A DNA stretch of 64,000 nt from JAABVD01 sp965204545 (GCA_965204545.1 CBDBFA010000003.1:1736001-1800000); one strand, 5' to 3'; shown: positions 17,731 through 27,734, counted from the first letter of the stretch. A program made the numbers and translations. The notes: generated by a model from the sequence alone, not told the origin.

Positions 17731-17978
17731 TCTCCGGGCCTTCCTTCCTTGGGGAGCGAAGTCGAGGACGGGGAATCACTTTCCTCGAACCGGAGCGGCC
17801 AGGCAAACCTGACCAGGCACCACCAGCCAAAGGCTGCCGCTACTGTCCAGAACATGTGATAGGCAAGTGTCGCAGGCAGAAAGCCGAAGATCAGGGAAGG
17901 ATTATCTTTTAGCCAAAAGTCCTGGTGGAGGAAGAAAAGCAGGACCAAAAAGCCTATGATTAACGTTTTTTTGCTCAT
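17727..17978 (-). CDS. Small symporter-associated membrane protein (DUF3311-like)
   Basis: The 83-residue product has two membrane segments (about 8-20 and 36-60), with 'FLHQDFWLKDNP' and 'FGFLPATLAYHMFW' in between. This resembles the small subunit-like proteins often encoded before SSS symporters. The DUF3311 assignment is by analogy only. Stop and start overlap the symporter by 4 bases, which supports a functional pair. Confidence 0.7.
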   Translation of the reverse strand: MSKKTLIIGFLVLLFFLHQDFWLKDNPSLIFGFLPATLAYHMFWTVAAAFGWWCLVRFAWPLRFEESDSPSSTSLPKEGRPGE

Positions 17979-18016
17979 GTAGAAAATCAGTTCACGTCAG
18001 GCGGGTGACCCTGCCA

Positions 18017-19537
18017 TTAACGGCCAATGGCATACAAATGGGTTTGGGTCGATAAATAAAGAGTGTCGTTGGCTGCAACCGGACTGCAATAAATCGGGGT
18101 AAAGAAGTCGATGAGAGCAATTTCTTCCTTTTCGCGGCCGGCTTTGAGAATGACCAGTTCACCATCTTCGTTGCCGATAAATACCTTTCCGTCGGCCACC
18201 AACGTGGAAGACCAGATCCGGCTGTTGGTTTCGTGCACCCAGAGGTGTTCTCCCGTATGGGCGTCGAAACAGTGAATATCTCCATCGTATTCGGCTTGGT
18301 AAATCAAACCGTCCTTGGCGCTGGCAGTAGAAATGGTTCGTCCAATTTCCGCGCTGGTCCAGATAGCTTGGCTTGAAATGTCCCCGGTAAGGGTCGGATC
18401 GATACAACTGAGAAGCCCAACTCCATCGCCGTGCTCGGGGTCCTGCCCGATGGCGACATAAACCTTGTCCTGGTAAAGTATGGCGGTGGCGATGATTTCG
18501 CTGGGACCATCGTAAGTGGCGTACTTGATCGGTTCGCCGTCCTTGGTCCGGTATTGGGGAAGATTGGCATCGTAGCGGAACAATTCCTTCAGCGCCGCAA
18601 ATCCGTCTTCATGCTGATAGGGTTCGACTTCGTAACCATAGCAGAAACCGTCTCCTCCCCCCCAAACCAGTATGGGTTTTCCCTTTACGGTTCCCGCTGT
18701 CGCGGAACTCCAACTGGCATGCAATACTCTTTCCGACACGCCCGAAACCTCTTCGCCAAGGAGTTCGCCTGTATTTTTATCGATAGCCACCAGAGACGGG
18801 GCATAAGGCGCCGGTATGTTCTTGTGCGACCAATCCACTCCATTGGAAGTGGCGACAAAGACCTTGTCGCCAAAAACGAGCGGAGAACAACTGGAAACAT
18901 TGTGGGGGAATACTCCCAAATCCTGCCGCGCCTGGTAAATCCAAAGGATATCGGCGTATTTGTCGGTCAATTCAACCGGCTCTCCACTGGTGGAATAAAA
19001 GGTGGCTTCGTTCTGAAAGTCTCCATCATTGCCATTGGCCAGACCTTCCGTATCGAAGCACACGATTTCCCCCCGGTTGGTGACGACCCAGCCGCGATTG
19101 CCTTCGATAGCCGGCGAAGAGCACAGGCCCACGTACTCCCAGTCGCTCACTTTGCCGGCTCCAACTTTGGGAACGATCAATTGCCAGAGAAATTCACCGC
19201 TCGATTCATCGAAACACATCAAAACCCCGCGGTCACCCAGTTGAGAAGGGTCGCGGGGCGACTCATTATTGGTTCCCGAATAAACTTTGCCGCCAGCCAC
19301 CACGGGAGATCCATAGGTCTGAGAACCCAATTTTACGACCCACTTTACCCCCTTGGTCGTTTCCATGTTTATTTCCTCGCTCTTGGGCAGGAAGTCTCCG
19401 CTGACAATGTCGATGGGAATACCGGAAGCATCCCCCGCCATGTTGCGGTCGGCTGACCGGCCCCACATGGGCCAGTCGGAAGCCTGTGCCAGAGGGCCGA
19501 TGGAAAACAAAAGCAATATAATAGACCGTAAATTCAT
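18017..19537 (-). CDS. Secreted PQQ-type beta-propeller protein
   Basis: The 506-residue product has a signal peptide (MNLRSIILLLFSIGPLAQA) and BamB/PQQ-type blades such as 'DKNTGELLGEE', 'AHTGEHLWVHETN' and 'VADGKVFIGNEDGE'. A central 'WGGGDGFCYGYEVEPY' is typical of the large secreted propellers in Verrucomicrobiota. It follows another PQQ propeller after 13 bases and precedes the symporter pair, so it is in the same transcript. Confidence 0.85.
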   Translation of the reverse strand: MNLRSIILLLFSIGPLAQASDWPMWGRSADRNMAGDASGIPIDIVSGDFLPKSEEINMETTKGVKWVVKLGSQTYGSPVVAGGKVYSGTNNESPRDPSQLGDRGVLMCFDESSGEFLWQLIVPKVGAGKVSDWEYVGLCSSPAIEGNRGWVVTNRGEIVCFDTEGLANGNDGDFQNEATFYSTSGEPVELTDKYADILWIYQARQDLGVFPHNVSSCSPLVFGDKVFVATSNGVDWSHKNIPAPYAPSLVAIDKNTGELLGEEVSGVSERVLHASWSSATAGTVKGKPILVWGGGDGFCYGYEVEPYQHEDGFAALKELFRYDANLPQYRTKDGEPIKYATYDGPSEIIATAILYQDKVYVAIGQDPEHGDGVGLLSCIDPTLTGDISSQAIWTSAEIGRTISTASAKDGLIYQAEYDGDIHCFDAHTGEHLWVHETNSRIWSSTLVADGKVFIGNEDGELVILKAGREKEEIALIDFFTPIYCSPVAANDTLYLSTQTHLYAIGR

Positions 19538-19550
19538 TTCGGATGCTGTT

Positions 19551-21818
19551 TCAGGGGTTGGCGGTCAAAGCGAGATTGTCGATAAAAACGCGTTTCAAAC
19601 TTTGAGGTGAAAAGGCGTAAACGCCAGGCGCTCCCTGCTGGTGAACCTTGTCCAGTTCGACCTGGATGGTCCAATCGGAAGGTTCCTCGCTTCCTTTTTC
19701 CCAGGCCCTGGCAAGAACCACCCCGCTTCCGTCGGGATGGGTGTCGACCCGGGTCTTCAAATGATACCAGGTCTTGGGTTTGACCGGGAAGGGGACGGAT
19801 TCCTTGAGGCGCTCGTGGTTGCTGGAAATTTCCAGGATGCGGCGATTGGCCGCAAGTGTGATCAGGTAGCGCTGATTTACCAGCCCGACGGTGGACATGA
19901 CTCGGCGGGTTCCATCGGTCATGACATCGGCGGAAAAGGTGTAGCTGTGCATGGAGGGCTTCCCCATGAAATTCATGGTCCGTTGCCACAGGACAACTTC
20001 CAGACGATTGGCGATGGCCTGACCGTCCCCCTCCTTCATTATGTGCCACTTCGGGCCCGCTCCCAGCCATATGGGGGGAGGCGGGGCGACGGCCATCCCG
20101 TCCTTGTCCTTCAATGGAAGCGGAAAAGCATCGAAATTTTCCTCGTAACCGTATCCGACCACGATCCGCCCCCGGCTCGCGCTGGTGTGCCCTTTCCAGG
20201 ATGCCTGAATGTGGCCGACGGAAATCCCGGCGTCCGCATCGGTCCCCAGGAAATTACCGGAAATGGTGGCATCCACCCTGGAGGGCTTCCCCCCCGGAGG
20301 CGACCAATGCGACAGTTCAGCCTCCTCGGTCACCAGGCTTACCCTGCGGCCGCCGGCATCGAGCCCGTAAACCTGGAAAGTTTGCTGCTCATTGGGAGCC
20401 AGGGCAAATTCGGCCGGAACGAGTTGAATCTGGGCGATGGGTCCTGGCCTTTCCCTTCGGTATGGGGAGGCTTCCGGTGGGGCCGTGGCCTGCTCGCTGC
20501 CAAAACAATGCAGCGCTTGCTTGGTAAAGACGTAAACGCGGTTGCGGTAGAAGGCAGGGGCTCCCAGACACGAGGCACCCATTTCCTCCACACTCAAAAT
20601 TTCAGCGCCGTTATGGGACGGCTTTAGTACGTGGACGAGCCCATCCAGCATGGGCACATAGATTTTTCCATCCGCGTAGGCGGGGGATGCGTGCAATTGA
20701 TCCGGTCCCAGTTTTTCGCTCCAGAGCGTATCCCCGGTGTCGGCATCGACGCATTCCAGGGTGCCCGTGGCGATGGTGGTGTAAACGCGATTGCCAACCA
20801 ATATGGGGGAACTGGTGAAGGCCACGTGGTCATCGTTGCGCCAATCTTCTATTTCCGAACCCAGTACCAAGGGCAAGGGGCCGCTCGGATATTCGGTGGG
20901 TATTTTCAGGCTGACCAGCCGACCCTTGGCCGTCGTATCCACATTCTCCTTCCCGTGCACCGCGATCAGGCGGTCCTTACCATAAATCAGCATGCTGGAA
21001 TTGACACCACCCACCGCCAACTGGAATCGCCATACCGGCTCACCGGTGCGGGCGTTTATGCATACCACATTGCCGCATCCGGTCCCGGCGTAAAATACGC
21101 GCTGGTTGCCCAGATTACCGAAGACGGGAGTGGAAAATGAGCTGTCAATGGGCCCGACCCCGGGAGTGCTGTACCATACCAGGTCGCCCGTCACCTTGTC
21201 GAAGGCATAAAACCGATTGCGGGCCGGTCCATTGGTCGACCAATTGGCCGTGATCCCGTGAACGATGACCAGGTCTTCCTCCACCACCGGGGCGCCGGTC
21301 CTCCCGTTGGGAAAGGTCAGCATCCCAAACTCTTCCATCATGGAGCGTTCCCACAGAAGAATCCCATCCGCTGTAAAACCCATGACCAATCCATTGGTGG
21401 ATTTTATATAGACGTTGCCGGTCTCTTCATCGATGGCGGGGGCCCCGATCCCGTAACGGTTGTAAATGATGTCGCTTATAAAATCCGAAAAGCGGTGTTC
21501 CCACAGTTTTTGGCCGCTTTCCGCATCCAGGCAAAGCAGTGTTTCCTCCACGGTCCCGGTTTCTCCATAGTAGCCGAAGGCGTACAATCGACCATTGGCA
21601 ATAACCGGAGCCCCCCCGCCCCGCACCGGGTAGGACCACCGGTGATCCGAACCTTCCAGATCCAGCTCATCGGGAAGACTCACACCGGCATGGTAAGTTC
21701 CGTTCTGATCGGGACCGCGCCAGTTCAGCCATCCGGTGGCAGCCGAAAGTTCCGGACCGCTAAACCAGACCGCCAGAATGAGAAGGGGGACATGAAGAAA
21801 ACGAATATTGGGCTTCAT
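19551..21818 (-). CDS. Large secreted PQQ-type beta-propeller with C-terminal lectin-like domain
   Basis: The 755-residue product begins with a signal peptide and a 'WLNWRGPDQNGTYH' opening typical of PQQ propeller proteins. Blades repeat through about residue 430 ('DAESGQKLWEHRF', 'NARTGEPVWRFQ', 'DADTGDTLWSEKL'). After 'QIQLVPAEFALAPNEQQ' comes an Ig-like stretch. Residues about 555-750 then resemble a concanavalin-type jelly roll ('SYTFSADVMTDGTRR', 'PKTWYHLKTRVD'). The combination suggests binding of an extracellular glycan or ligand. It lies 64 bases downstream of the TonB receptor gene. Confidence 0.82.
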   Translation of the reverse strand: MKPNIRFLHVPLLILAVWFSGPELSAATGWLNWRGPDQNGTYHAGVSLPDELDLEGSDHRWSYPVRGGGAPVIANGRLYAFGYYGETGTVEETLLCLDAESGQKLWEHRFSDFISDIIYNRYGIGAPAIDEETGNVYIKSTNGLVMGFTADGILLWERSMMEEFGMLTFPNGRTGAPVVEEDLVIVHGITANWSTNGPARNRFYAFDKVTGDLVWYSTPGVGPIDSSFSTPVFGNLGNQRVFYAGTGCGNVVCINARTGEPVWRFQLAVGGVNSSMLIYGKDRLIAVHGKENVDTTAKGRLVSLKIPTEYPSGPLPLVLGSEIEDWRNDDHVAFTSSPILVGNRVYTTIATGTLECVDADTGDTLWSEKLGPDQLHASPAYADGKIYVPMLDGLVHVLKPSHNGAEILSVEEMGASCLGAPAFYRNRVYVFTKQALHCFGSEQATAPPEASPYRRERPGPIAQIQLVPAEFALAPNEQQTFQVYGLDAGGRRVSLVTEEAELSHWSPPGGKPSRVDATISGNFLGTDADAGISVGHIQASWKGHTSASRGRIVVGYGYEENFDAFPLPLKDKDGMAVAPPPPIWLGAGPKWHIMKEGDGQAIANRLEVVLWQRTMNFMGKPSMHSYTFSADVMTDGTRRVMSTVGLVNQRYLITLAANRRILEISSNHERLKESVPFPVKPKTWYHLKTRVDTHPDGSGVVLARAWEKGSEEPSDWTIQVELDKVHQQGAPGVYAFSPQSLKRVFIDNLALTANP

Positions 21819-21882
21819 AGCGCATTAAATTGAGGGAAGAAATTCGGAATTCCCTCCTCCACGGAAATATCGACCTTAAAAA

Positions 21883-23979
21883 CTAAAAGATATAATTCAT
21901 TCGCAAGCCAAATCTCTGGGGCGCTCCGGGGCTTCCAGCATATATGTCCCGGTTTATGAATTGATAATATAGTTCGTCGGTTAGATTATGCCCGAACAAG
22001 GTGAAGGAGAAGCGTCCCGTACGATAACCCAATTGAGCGCTTAAAAGGGAATAGGAGGATTGGCTGAAATTAGCGCTGTTTTGCTCGTCAAAAAAGGTGT
22101 CCCCGAACGCGGTATAGGTAACGCTGGAAAAAATCCCGTTGTCCAACTCCCAACGCGCTCCCGTCCTGAAGGTGTACTCGGGGATGAACGGAACGCGATT
22201 ACCTCTCACGTCCAAACCATAGCCATCGGTATGCCGGGCGAAAGTAACGTCGTTATAACCCGTTTGCACGTCCACGTAAAAATTTTCCAGAGGACTGAAC
22301 ACAATTTTGGCTTCCAACCCCTCGGCCTTGACCTCTTCCGCGTTGATAACCAAAAAGTCCGTCGTCATCGGGATCGTTCTCTCGAACTGGTAATCGTCCG
22401 TCCGGTTGTAGAAAACCAGAATGCTGGCGCCGGTTCCCCCGTCTTTTCCGGCAAATTCAAGGCCTATCTCATTTGCCCAGATATCGGCGGTTTGATAGCC
22501 CAGCAATTCCGGATTGCCGGCAAAACTGCTGAATCCATGGTGTTGTTGCGCCAGGGAAGAGCGCACGACCATGTCCACATTTTCATTGATGGCGACTGAG
22601 GCGCCGCCACTCACCGATCCATTCAATTCCTCCCTCGATCTGTCGACATCCGGTTCGGGAGGAAATAAGGGAATCATGAAATTGTTGGAGGATTCCGCGG
22701 TCCTGAATAGACTGGCATCGAATTGGTCCACTCGAACACCCAGATTGAGGGAGGTCTCGTCCGAAACCGCAAAGTTGGCGTCGCCGTAGGCCGCCAGGTT
22801 GAGCTGCCCGATTTCAAAGTCCGTGCGTTCCATTTGCACTATTCCAGGCGGCAGAAACTGACTGGGCGGTATGGCAAATTCGCGGGAGAAATTTACCTTG
22901 TACTCCGAATCGAAATATAACAACCCAGTCTTCCAATTCATCCGGCCGCCATCGTCGAGAGATTCCACCCAGATCTCCTGGGTGAACGTTTCTTCCTCCC
23001 CCACAATCAATGAAGTGGAGATTGGGGCCGGGCTGAAGTCCAGATCGAGACTGGAAGGATCCAGCTCCCAGCGCTGGAAGGAGGTGGTCGCAACCAATCT
23101 CCCCCAATCGTAAAGCTTGCGGTATTGGGCATTAACCTGACCGCGGTCGACCACGGTCTGACTATTGAAATCCGAGGCAATTTCATAGGGATCTTCACTG
23201 AATAGCGAACTCAGCCGGGTCGCATCGTCATCGGCGCTTTCCACAAAAACCCCGAGTCGTAGCTGAACATCTTCACTGGGCCGAAAAAACAGATTGGCCC
23301 GCGCGCTGAGAGCCTCGCGATCGTCCGCCGTTCGATCCAGAAAAGTGTTGTACAAATACCCGTCCCGTTGAAGGTAGCCAAAACTGAAATTGTAGCCGAT
23401 GCCTTCGTTTATCGGTCCGTCAAAAGCTCCCTTCACGGTCATCGCATCATAGGACCCGGCATCGATTTGCATATGAGTGAAATGTGTCTGGGTGGGTTCG
23501 CGCGAACGGATCTCGATGACTCCCGCCGGCGCATTGCGCCCGTATCGCGTTACCTGGGGGCCGGCATGCACCGTCAAATTGGCGATACTCAACAGGTCGC
23601 TCGGATAGGTAGATACCGAACTGGACGGAATATCATCGATATAGAGAGCAACCGCCGGTGAACTGAAAAACATGGTATTGGCGCTTCCCCGCATGGAGAT
23701 AACGTCGCCAAAACCCCGCGTGTCGGCATTGCTGGAATACAGGTTGGGAGCCAACCCGGAGAGATCCTGTAACTGGGTGGCGCCATAAGTAGCCAGCAGG
23801 TTTTCGTGAATGACCGACTTGGAAAGGTCGATTTCAAGGTCGGTCGGTTGGTAATCCCCCTGAATTTCAAAGGTGTCGAGATCTACCGTATCCAGATTCT
23901 CCTGGCCGGAAAGGACGACACCCTTGAGCCCAATAACCAGAAATAAGGGAAAATACCAAGGGCAGGTGAATTTTTTCAT
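21883..23979 (-). CDS. TonB-dependent outer-membrane receptor
   Basis: The product is about 698 residues from the MKKFTCPW start, which gives a signal peptide. The frame is open to an upstream Met at 24015. A plug domain contains 'LSGLAPNLYSSNADTRG', 'ISMRGSANTMFF', 'VALYIDDIPSS' and 'GPQVTRYGRNAPAGVIEI'. A 22-strand-type barrel follows and ends in the aromatic 'GLRMNYIF'. TonB receptors import siderophores, cobalamin, sugars or other ligands. As first gene of the ten-gene run it probably imports the ligand used by the symporter and enzymes behind it. The ligand cannot be read from the sequence. Confidence 0.92.
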   Translation of the reverse strand: MKKFTCPWYFPLFLVIGLKGVVLSGQENLDTVDLDTFEIQGDYQPTDLEIDLSKSVIHENLLATYGATQLQDLSGLAPNLYSSNADTRGFGDVISMRGSANTMFFSSPAVALYIDDIPSSSVSTYPSDLLSIANLTVHAGPQVTRYGRNAPAGVIEIRSREPTQTHFTHMQIDAGSYDAMTVKGAFDGPINEGIGYNFSFGYLQRDGYLYNTFLDRTADDREALSARANLFFRPSEDVQLRLGVFVESADDDATRLSSLFSEDPYEIASDFNSQTVVDRGQVNAQYRKLYDWGRLVATTSFQRWELDPSSLDLDFSPAPISTSLIVGEEETFTQEIWVESLDDGGRMNWKTGLLYFDSEYKVNFSREFAIPPSQFLPPGIVQMERTDFEIGQLNLAAYGDANFAVSDETSLNLGVRVDQFDASLFRTAESSNNFMIPLFPPEPDVDRSREELNGSVSGGASVAINENVDMVVRSSLAQQHHGFSSFAGNPELLGYQTADIWANEIGLEFAGKDGGTGASILVFYNRTDDYQFERTIPMTTDFLVINAEEVKAEGLEAKIVFSPLENFYVDVQTGYNDVTFARHTDGYGLDVRGNRVPFIPEYTFRTGARWELDNGIFSSVTYTAFGDTFFDEQNSANFSQSSYSLLSAQLGYRTGRFSFTLFGHNLTDELYYQFINRDIYAGSPGAPQRFGLRMNYIF

Positions 23980-24078
23980 AGGGAAAATGATGGTTAAATG
24001 AGAGACACCATGCAATCGGAGGTTGAAAACGTGTCAATCGGACAATTATCTGAATCAAAACAAGCATTTAAAATCATC

Positions 24079-25353
24079 ATGCGCTCAAGACATATCATCC
24101 TCATTTTTTCTTTGGCATCTTCTTCCCTCTTCGCCAACTGGACGAACTGGCGGGGTCCCAACTTCAATCTTTCCACCGGGGATCAGGCCTTTCCCAGCCA
24201 GTTTTCGGACACCAAAAACGTGGTTTGGTCCGTCCCCATGCCCGGTGAAGGAACCTCCACCCCGGCCATTTGGGAAGATGCCATTTACGTGACCTGTTTC
24301 TATGACGGTCTCGACATCGCCCTCGCTTTCGACAACCAAGGCCAAAAGAAATGGGAAGCGGAAATCGGATTGGGAGTTGCAGGCAGCAACCGGGCCGGTA
24401 CCGGCGCCAATTCCAGCCCGGTAGTCGACGCCAGCGGGCTGTATGTCTACTTCAAGTCCGGCAATCTGGCCAAACTTTCTCACCGCGGTGAGCAAATATG
24501 GAAAACCAATCTGAAGAAGGAATACAGCATCGACGGCCACTGGTGGGATGAGGGCACCTCTCCCATCCTGGTAGATGATCTCGTCATCGTCGCCGTAATG
24601 CAGCAGACTCAGCGGAGGGACGGACAAAGGGCCAAGGCCTACGTCGTGGCCTTCGACAAGGACTCGGGCAAGGAAGCCTGGCTGGTGGACCGCAACCTGC
24701 GCGCGCCGGCCGAATCCAACGACTCCTATTCCACCCCTCTGGTGGCAACCGTGGACGGAGAAAAACAACTGGTAATCTGGGGAGCCGACCAATTGACCGG
24801 ACACTCCTTGGAGAACGGCAAAATCATCTGGAGGTGCAAGGACTTCAACCCAAACGAGGCCAAGAATTGGAGGACCATCGCTTCCCATACCATTGCGGAT
24901 GACGTGGCTATCGTGCCTTACGGCCGCGGCCACGCCGTGGCCGGCATTCAATTGGGGGGCGAGGGTGACATCACCAAACAATCCAGGCTTTGGGAGGTCG
25001 AACGTATCGGACCCGATGTGCCGACTCCGGCCATCTACCGCGACACGGCCATTGTATTGAACGATCGCGGCATTCTCACCGCCATAGAAGTAAAATCGGG
25101 TGAAATCAAATGGCAGAACAACCTGCCGAGGAAGCCCACCCGTTACTACGCCTCCCCCGTGGTGGCGGGTGACCGGCTGATTTGCAGCCGCGAGGATGGA
25201 ACGGTTTTCATTTGCCAATTGAGCGATGACGGAATGGAAATTCTGGCGGAAAATTCATTGCCGGGTAGCGCCATCGCTTCTCCCGTTGCTCACGACGACC
25301 GGCTTTACATTCGCACCGCAAACCGCTTGTACTGCATCGGTCGGCAAAGCTGA
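24079..25353 (+). CDS. Secreted PQQ-type beta-propeller protein
   Basis: The product is about 424 residues. The start at 24079 (MRSRHIILIFSLASSSLFA) gives a signal peptide. The frame is open to 23998, which would overlap the divergent TonB receptor start. The mature part begins 'NWTNWRGPNFNLSTGDQAF' and has blades such as 'DKDSGKEAWLVDRNL' and 'EVKSGEIKWQNNLPRK'. It is divergently placed from the TonB operon and upstream of the sterol locus. Function unknown. Confidence 0.85.
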   Translation: MRSRHIILIFSLASSSLFANWTNWRGPNFNLSTGDQAFPSQFSDTKNVVWSVPMPGEGTSTPAIWEDAIYVTCFYDGLDIALAFDNQGQKKWEAEIGLGVAGSNRAGTGANSSPVVDASGLYVYFKSGNLAKLSHRGEQIWKTNLKKEYSIDGHWWDEGTSPILVDDLVIVAVMQQTQRRDGQRAKAYVVAFDKDSGKEAWLVDRNLRAPAESNDSYSTPLVATVDGEKQLVIWGADQLTGHSLENGKIIWRCKDFNPNEAKNWRTIASHTIADDVAIVPYGRGHAVAGIQLGGEGDITKQSRLWEVERIGPDVPTPAIYRDTAIVLNDRGILTAIEVKSGEIKWQNNLPRKPTRYYASPVVAGDRLICSREDGTVFICQLSDDGMEILAENSLPGSAIASPVAHDDRLYIRTANRLYCIGRQS

Positions 25354-25399
25354 CGGAACCGATGGAAGGCTCAGCGGAAGGTTTGTCCCGTGGTCCATT

Positions 25400-25413
25400 C
25401 CTAATTCCTAATT
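25400..25413. repeat. Short TAATTCC tandem tract
   Basis: CCTAATTCCTAATT sits between the PQQ gene and the dehydrogenase. It is the reverse complement of the AATTAGG tandem at about 3124-3145, so it is probably a dispersed repeat trace. Confidence 0.5.
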
Positions 25414-25438
25414 ATAAACGGACCCACTTAGGGACGAG

Positions 25439-26509
25439 ATGACATTGCCATCAGACACCCCCTCCCGTTCATCTGCACCGCCCGTTTTCGTCACCGGTTC
25501 GGCTGGGCATGTAGGCGCCAATCTGGTGCGTCGACTGCTCAGCGACGGTACTCCGGTCCGGGTGTTGCTGAGAAATGAGGACAATAATGAAGCATTGGAA
25601 GGCCTCGAAGTTGAACGTTCCTATGGTGACATTCGCGATTTGGATGCCACCAGGCGCGCCCTCTCAGGCTGTCGAGGCGTATATCACTGCGCCGCCAAGG
25701 TCTCGACCATTGAAGGCAACCGCGCCCATCGGCGGGAGATTTTCGAGTGCAATGTTCTGGGTACCCGCAACGTGCTCCGAGCGGCCCGGGAGGCCGAGGC
25801 CGGCCGGGTGGTTGTAACGGGCTCTTTCAGCGCCGTAGGTTACAAATTGGACGATCCATCCGCTCCCAGCGACGAATCCATGCAGTTTTATCCCATGGAA
25901 CGCACCATGCCCTACGAGCGCAGCAAATCCCTCGTCGAGCACGAGTGCTGGCGCGCCGCCGCCGCCGGGCAGGATGTGGTCGTCGCAACCTGTTGTGCCG
26001 TGGTGGGAGGCGCAGATTTCTTTCCATCGCGATTGGGAAGGACCTTGTGCGATTACGCCAATCGCAAACTCCATGCTTACGTAGACGGCGGTTTCGAGTT
26101 TGTCTGCGCGCGGGACATCGTAGAAGGACATCTCTTGTGCATGCGACATGGACGCTCGGGCCAAAAATATATTTTCAGCAGCGAGTACAAAACCATATCC
26201 GAGATCCTGAACCTGTTCGAGGAGGTCTCGGGCCTCCCCCGACCACGCCGGCGGATACCGGTCCGCCTGATGCTCCTCTTTTCCGAAATGGCCAGCTTTT
26301 ATCTGAGCCGGGTTCACCCCAGCTTTCCCCAGCGCTTTACCCCTGGCGCCATCCGCCTGTTACAAAAGCGCCGTCACGCCGACACCGGCAAAGCGAGACG
26401 GGAACTTGGCTACAAGCCCACCCCAATTCGAAACGCGGTTCAGGAGGCCTATGCCTTTCACTACCGGCGCAATGCCATCACCAATTCCCAGGCCAACCGC
26501 CCCAACTAA
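25439..26509 (+). CDS. NAD-dependent 3-beta-hydroxysteroid dehydrogenase / C-4 decarboxylase-like (SdmB/NSDHL-like)
   Basis: The 356-residue product is an extended short-chain dehydrogenase. A Rossmann motif 'VTGSAGHVGANLVRRLL' (GxxGxxG) opens the domain, the catalytic Ser region is 'VTGSFSAVG' and the catalytic pair is YxxxK in 'PYERSKSLVE'. The family includes NSDHL/ERG26 and bacterial SdmB, which oxidise the 3-hydroxyl and decarboxylate C-4 in sterol demethylation. HpnA-like hopanoid proteins are close relatives, so the sterol role is inferred from the neighbours (two Rieske oxygenases, cyclase, CYP51, reductase). Start ATG at 25439 follows a purine-rich AGGGACGAG. Confidence 0.8.
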   Translation: MTLPSDTPSRSSAPPVFVTGSAGHVGANLVRRLLSDGTPVRVLLRNEDNNEALEGLEVERSYGDIRDLDATRRALSGCRGVYHCAAKVSTIEGNRAHRREIFECNVLGTRNVLRAAREAEAGRVVVTGSFSAVGYKLDDPSAPSDESMQFYPMERTMPYERSKSLVEHECWRAAAAGQDVVVATCCAVVGGADFFPSRLGRTLCDYANRKLHAYVDGGFEFVCARDIVEGHLLCMRHGRSGQKYIFSSEYKTISEILNLFEEVSGLPRPRRRIPVRLMLLFSEMASFYLSRVHPSFPQRFTPGAIRLLQKRRHADTGKARRELGYKPTPIRNAVQEAYAFHYRRNAITNSQANRPN

Positions 26510-26623
26510 AATGGCACGAAATCGTCTTATTCCTGATTTCTATTAATCTCTGGACAAATTTAACCATTAAAATAATTAATCGGAAGCTTATTTGTAGATC
26601 AGTTCTATCACCAAGCGCCTCGC

Positions 26624-27646
26624 ATGCCTTCAAAACCATCGAATTCCAGTTATCTTGCGGACCTCGCCCCGGATGAAATAAAACGCGTGGTCGATGAATA
26701 CGCCGAGCTCCACGACGCCGGCTCGGACCGCAAAAAGGAGCGTTATAAGTCGCTGGTCAATCACTACTACAACATGGTGACCGACTTTTACGAGTTTGGT
26801 TGGGGTCCGTCCTTTCACTTTGCTCCCCGGCGACGAGGTGAAAGTTTCAAGGCTTCACTGCTCAGGAACCAGCTTTTTCTCGCCGATCGGCTTTCCTTGC
26901 GGCCGGGAATGCAAGTGCTCGACGTGGGGTGCGGGGTTGGGGGTCCGATGGCCAATCTGGCAGGTCATTCCGGGGCCAACTTTGTCGGCATCAACAAAAA
27001 TGCTTACCAGATCGAACGAGCCAAAGTGCACACCCGGGAGGTCAAGTCCCTGTGCCGGTTTATCCATGGGGACTACATGCGCATTCCCCAAGAAGACGGC
27101 AGCTACGATGCTGCCTTCTCCATCGGATCCACGCCCCACGCACCGGACAAGACCGCAGCCTTTCGGGAGATCTTCCGCATTCTGCGTCCGGGTGCTTGTT
27201 TTGCTGCATACGATTGGTGTCTCACCGATATTTTCGACCCGGGGAATGCAGATCACCTGCAAATCAAGAATGATATTATGTTGGGAGATGCCCTGCCGGA
27301 TATTGCCCTCACCGGGGAGGTTTGCCATGCATTGCGCACGGCCGGATTCGAGATCCTGGAAGCCTGCGACCTCGCCCCCGAGTCACATCCTGAAACGCCA
27401 TGGTACCGTGCCTTGCAGGGTCGCGACTTCACCCTCAAGAGTATTCCGCGCACAACTATGGGCCGCGCCTTGACCAATTTGGTGTTGAGGATAGGGGAAA
27501 GGTTCCGGATGGTTCCCCAGGGCACCAGGGCGGTCAGCACGATTTTGAATACAGGAGCGGATGCGTTAGTCAAAGGTGGCGAGTCCGGAGTTTTTACTCC
27601 CTTGTTCTTCTTCCTTGCCCGTAAACCTCTGCCCTCGGGGGACTGA
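26624..27646 (+). CDS. Sterol C-24 methyltransferase (SMT) homologue 1
   Basis: The 340-residue product matches eukaryotic and bacterial sterol methyltransferases along its length. It has the sterol-binding region I 'TDFYEFGWGPSFHFAP' (about residues 53-68), the SAM motif 'VLDVGCGVGGP' (about 98-108), 'HAPDKTAAFREIFRIL' and 'AAYDWCLTD'. The C-terminal sterol-MT domain ends 'FTPLFFFLARKP'. SMTs add a methyl from SAM to C-24 of a Delta-24 sterol side chain. It lies 114 bases downstream of the SdmB-like gene on the same strand and convergent with the cyclase operon. Which substrate and how many methyls cannot be told. Confidence 0.9.
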   Translation: MPSKPSNSSYLADLAPDEIKRVVDEYAELHDAGSDRKKERYKSLVNHYYNMVTDFYEFGWGPSFHFAPRRRGESFKASLLRNQLFLADRLSLRPGMQVLDVGCGVGGPMANLAGHSGANFVGINKNAYQIERAKVHTREVKSLCRFIHGDYMRIPQEDGSYDAAFSIGSTPHAPDKTAAFREIFRILRPGACFAAYDWCLTDIFDPGNADHLQIKNDIMLGDALPDIALTGEVCHALRTAGFEILEACDLAPESHPETPWYRALQGRDFTLKSIPRTTMGRALTNLVLRIGERFRMVPQGTRAVSTILNTGADALVKGGESGVFTPLFFFLARKPLPSGD

Positions 27647-27734
27647 AGGAGGTACGTTTTCGATCCCAAGATCCTGTGCGATGTCGCCCGTTCTCATTTC
27701 GATCTGCCACTAGAGAAGATGCTTCCCTCCCTTC

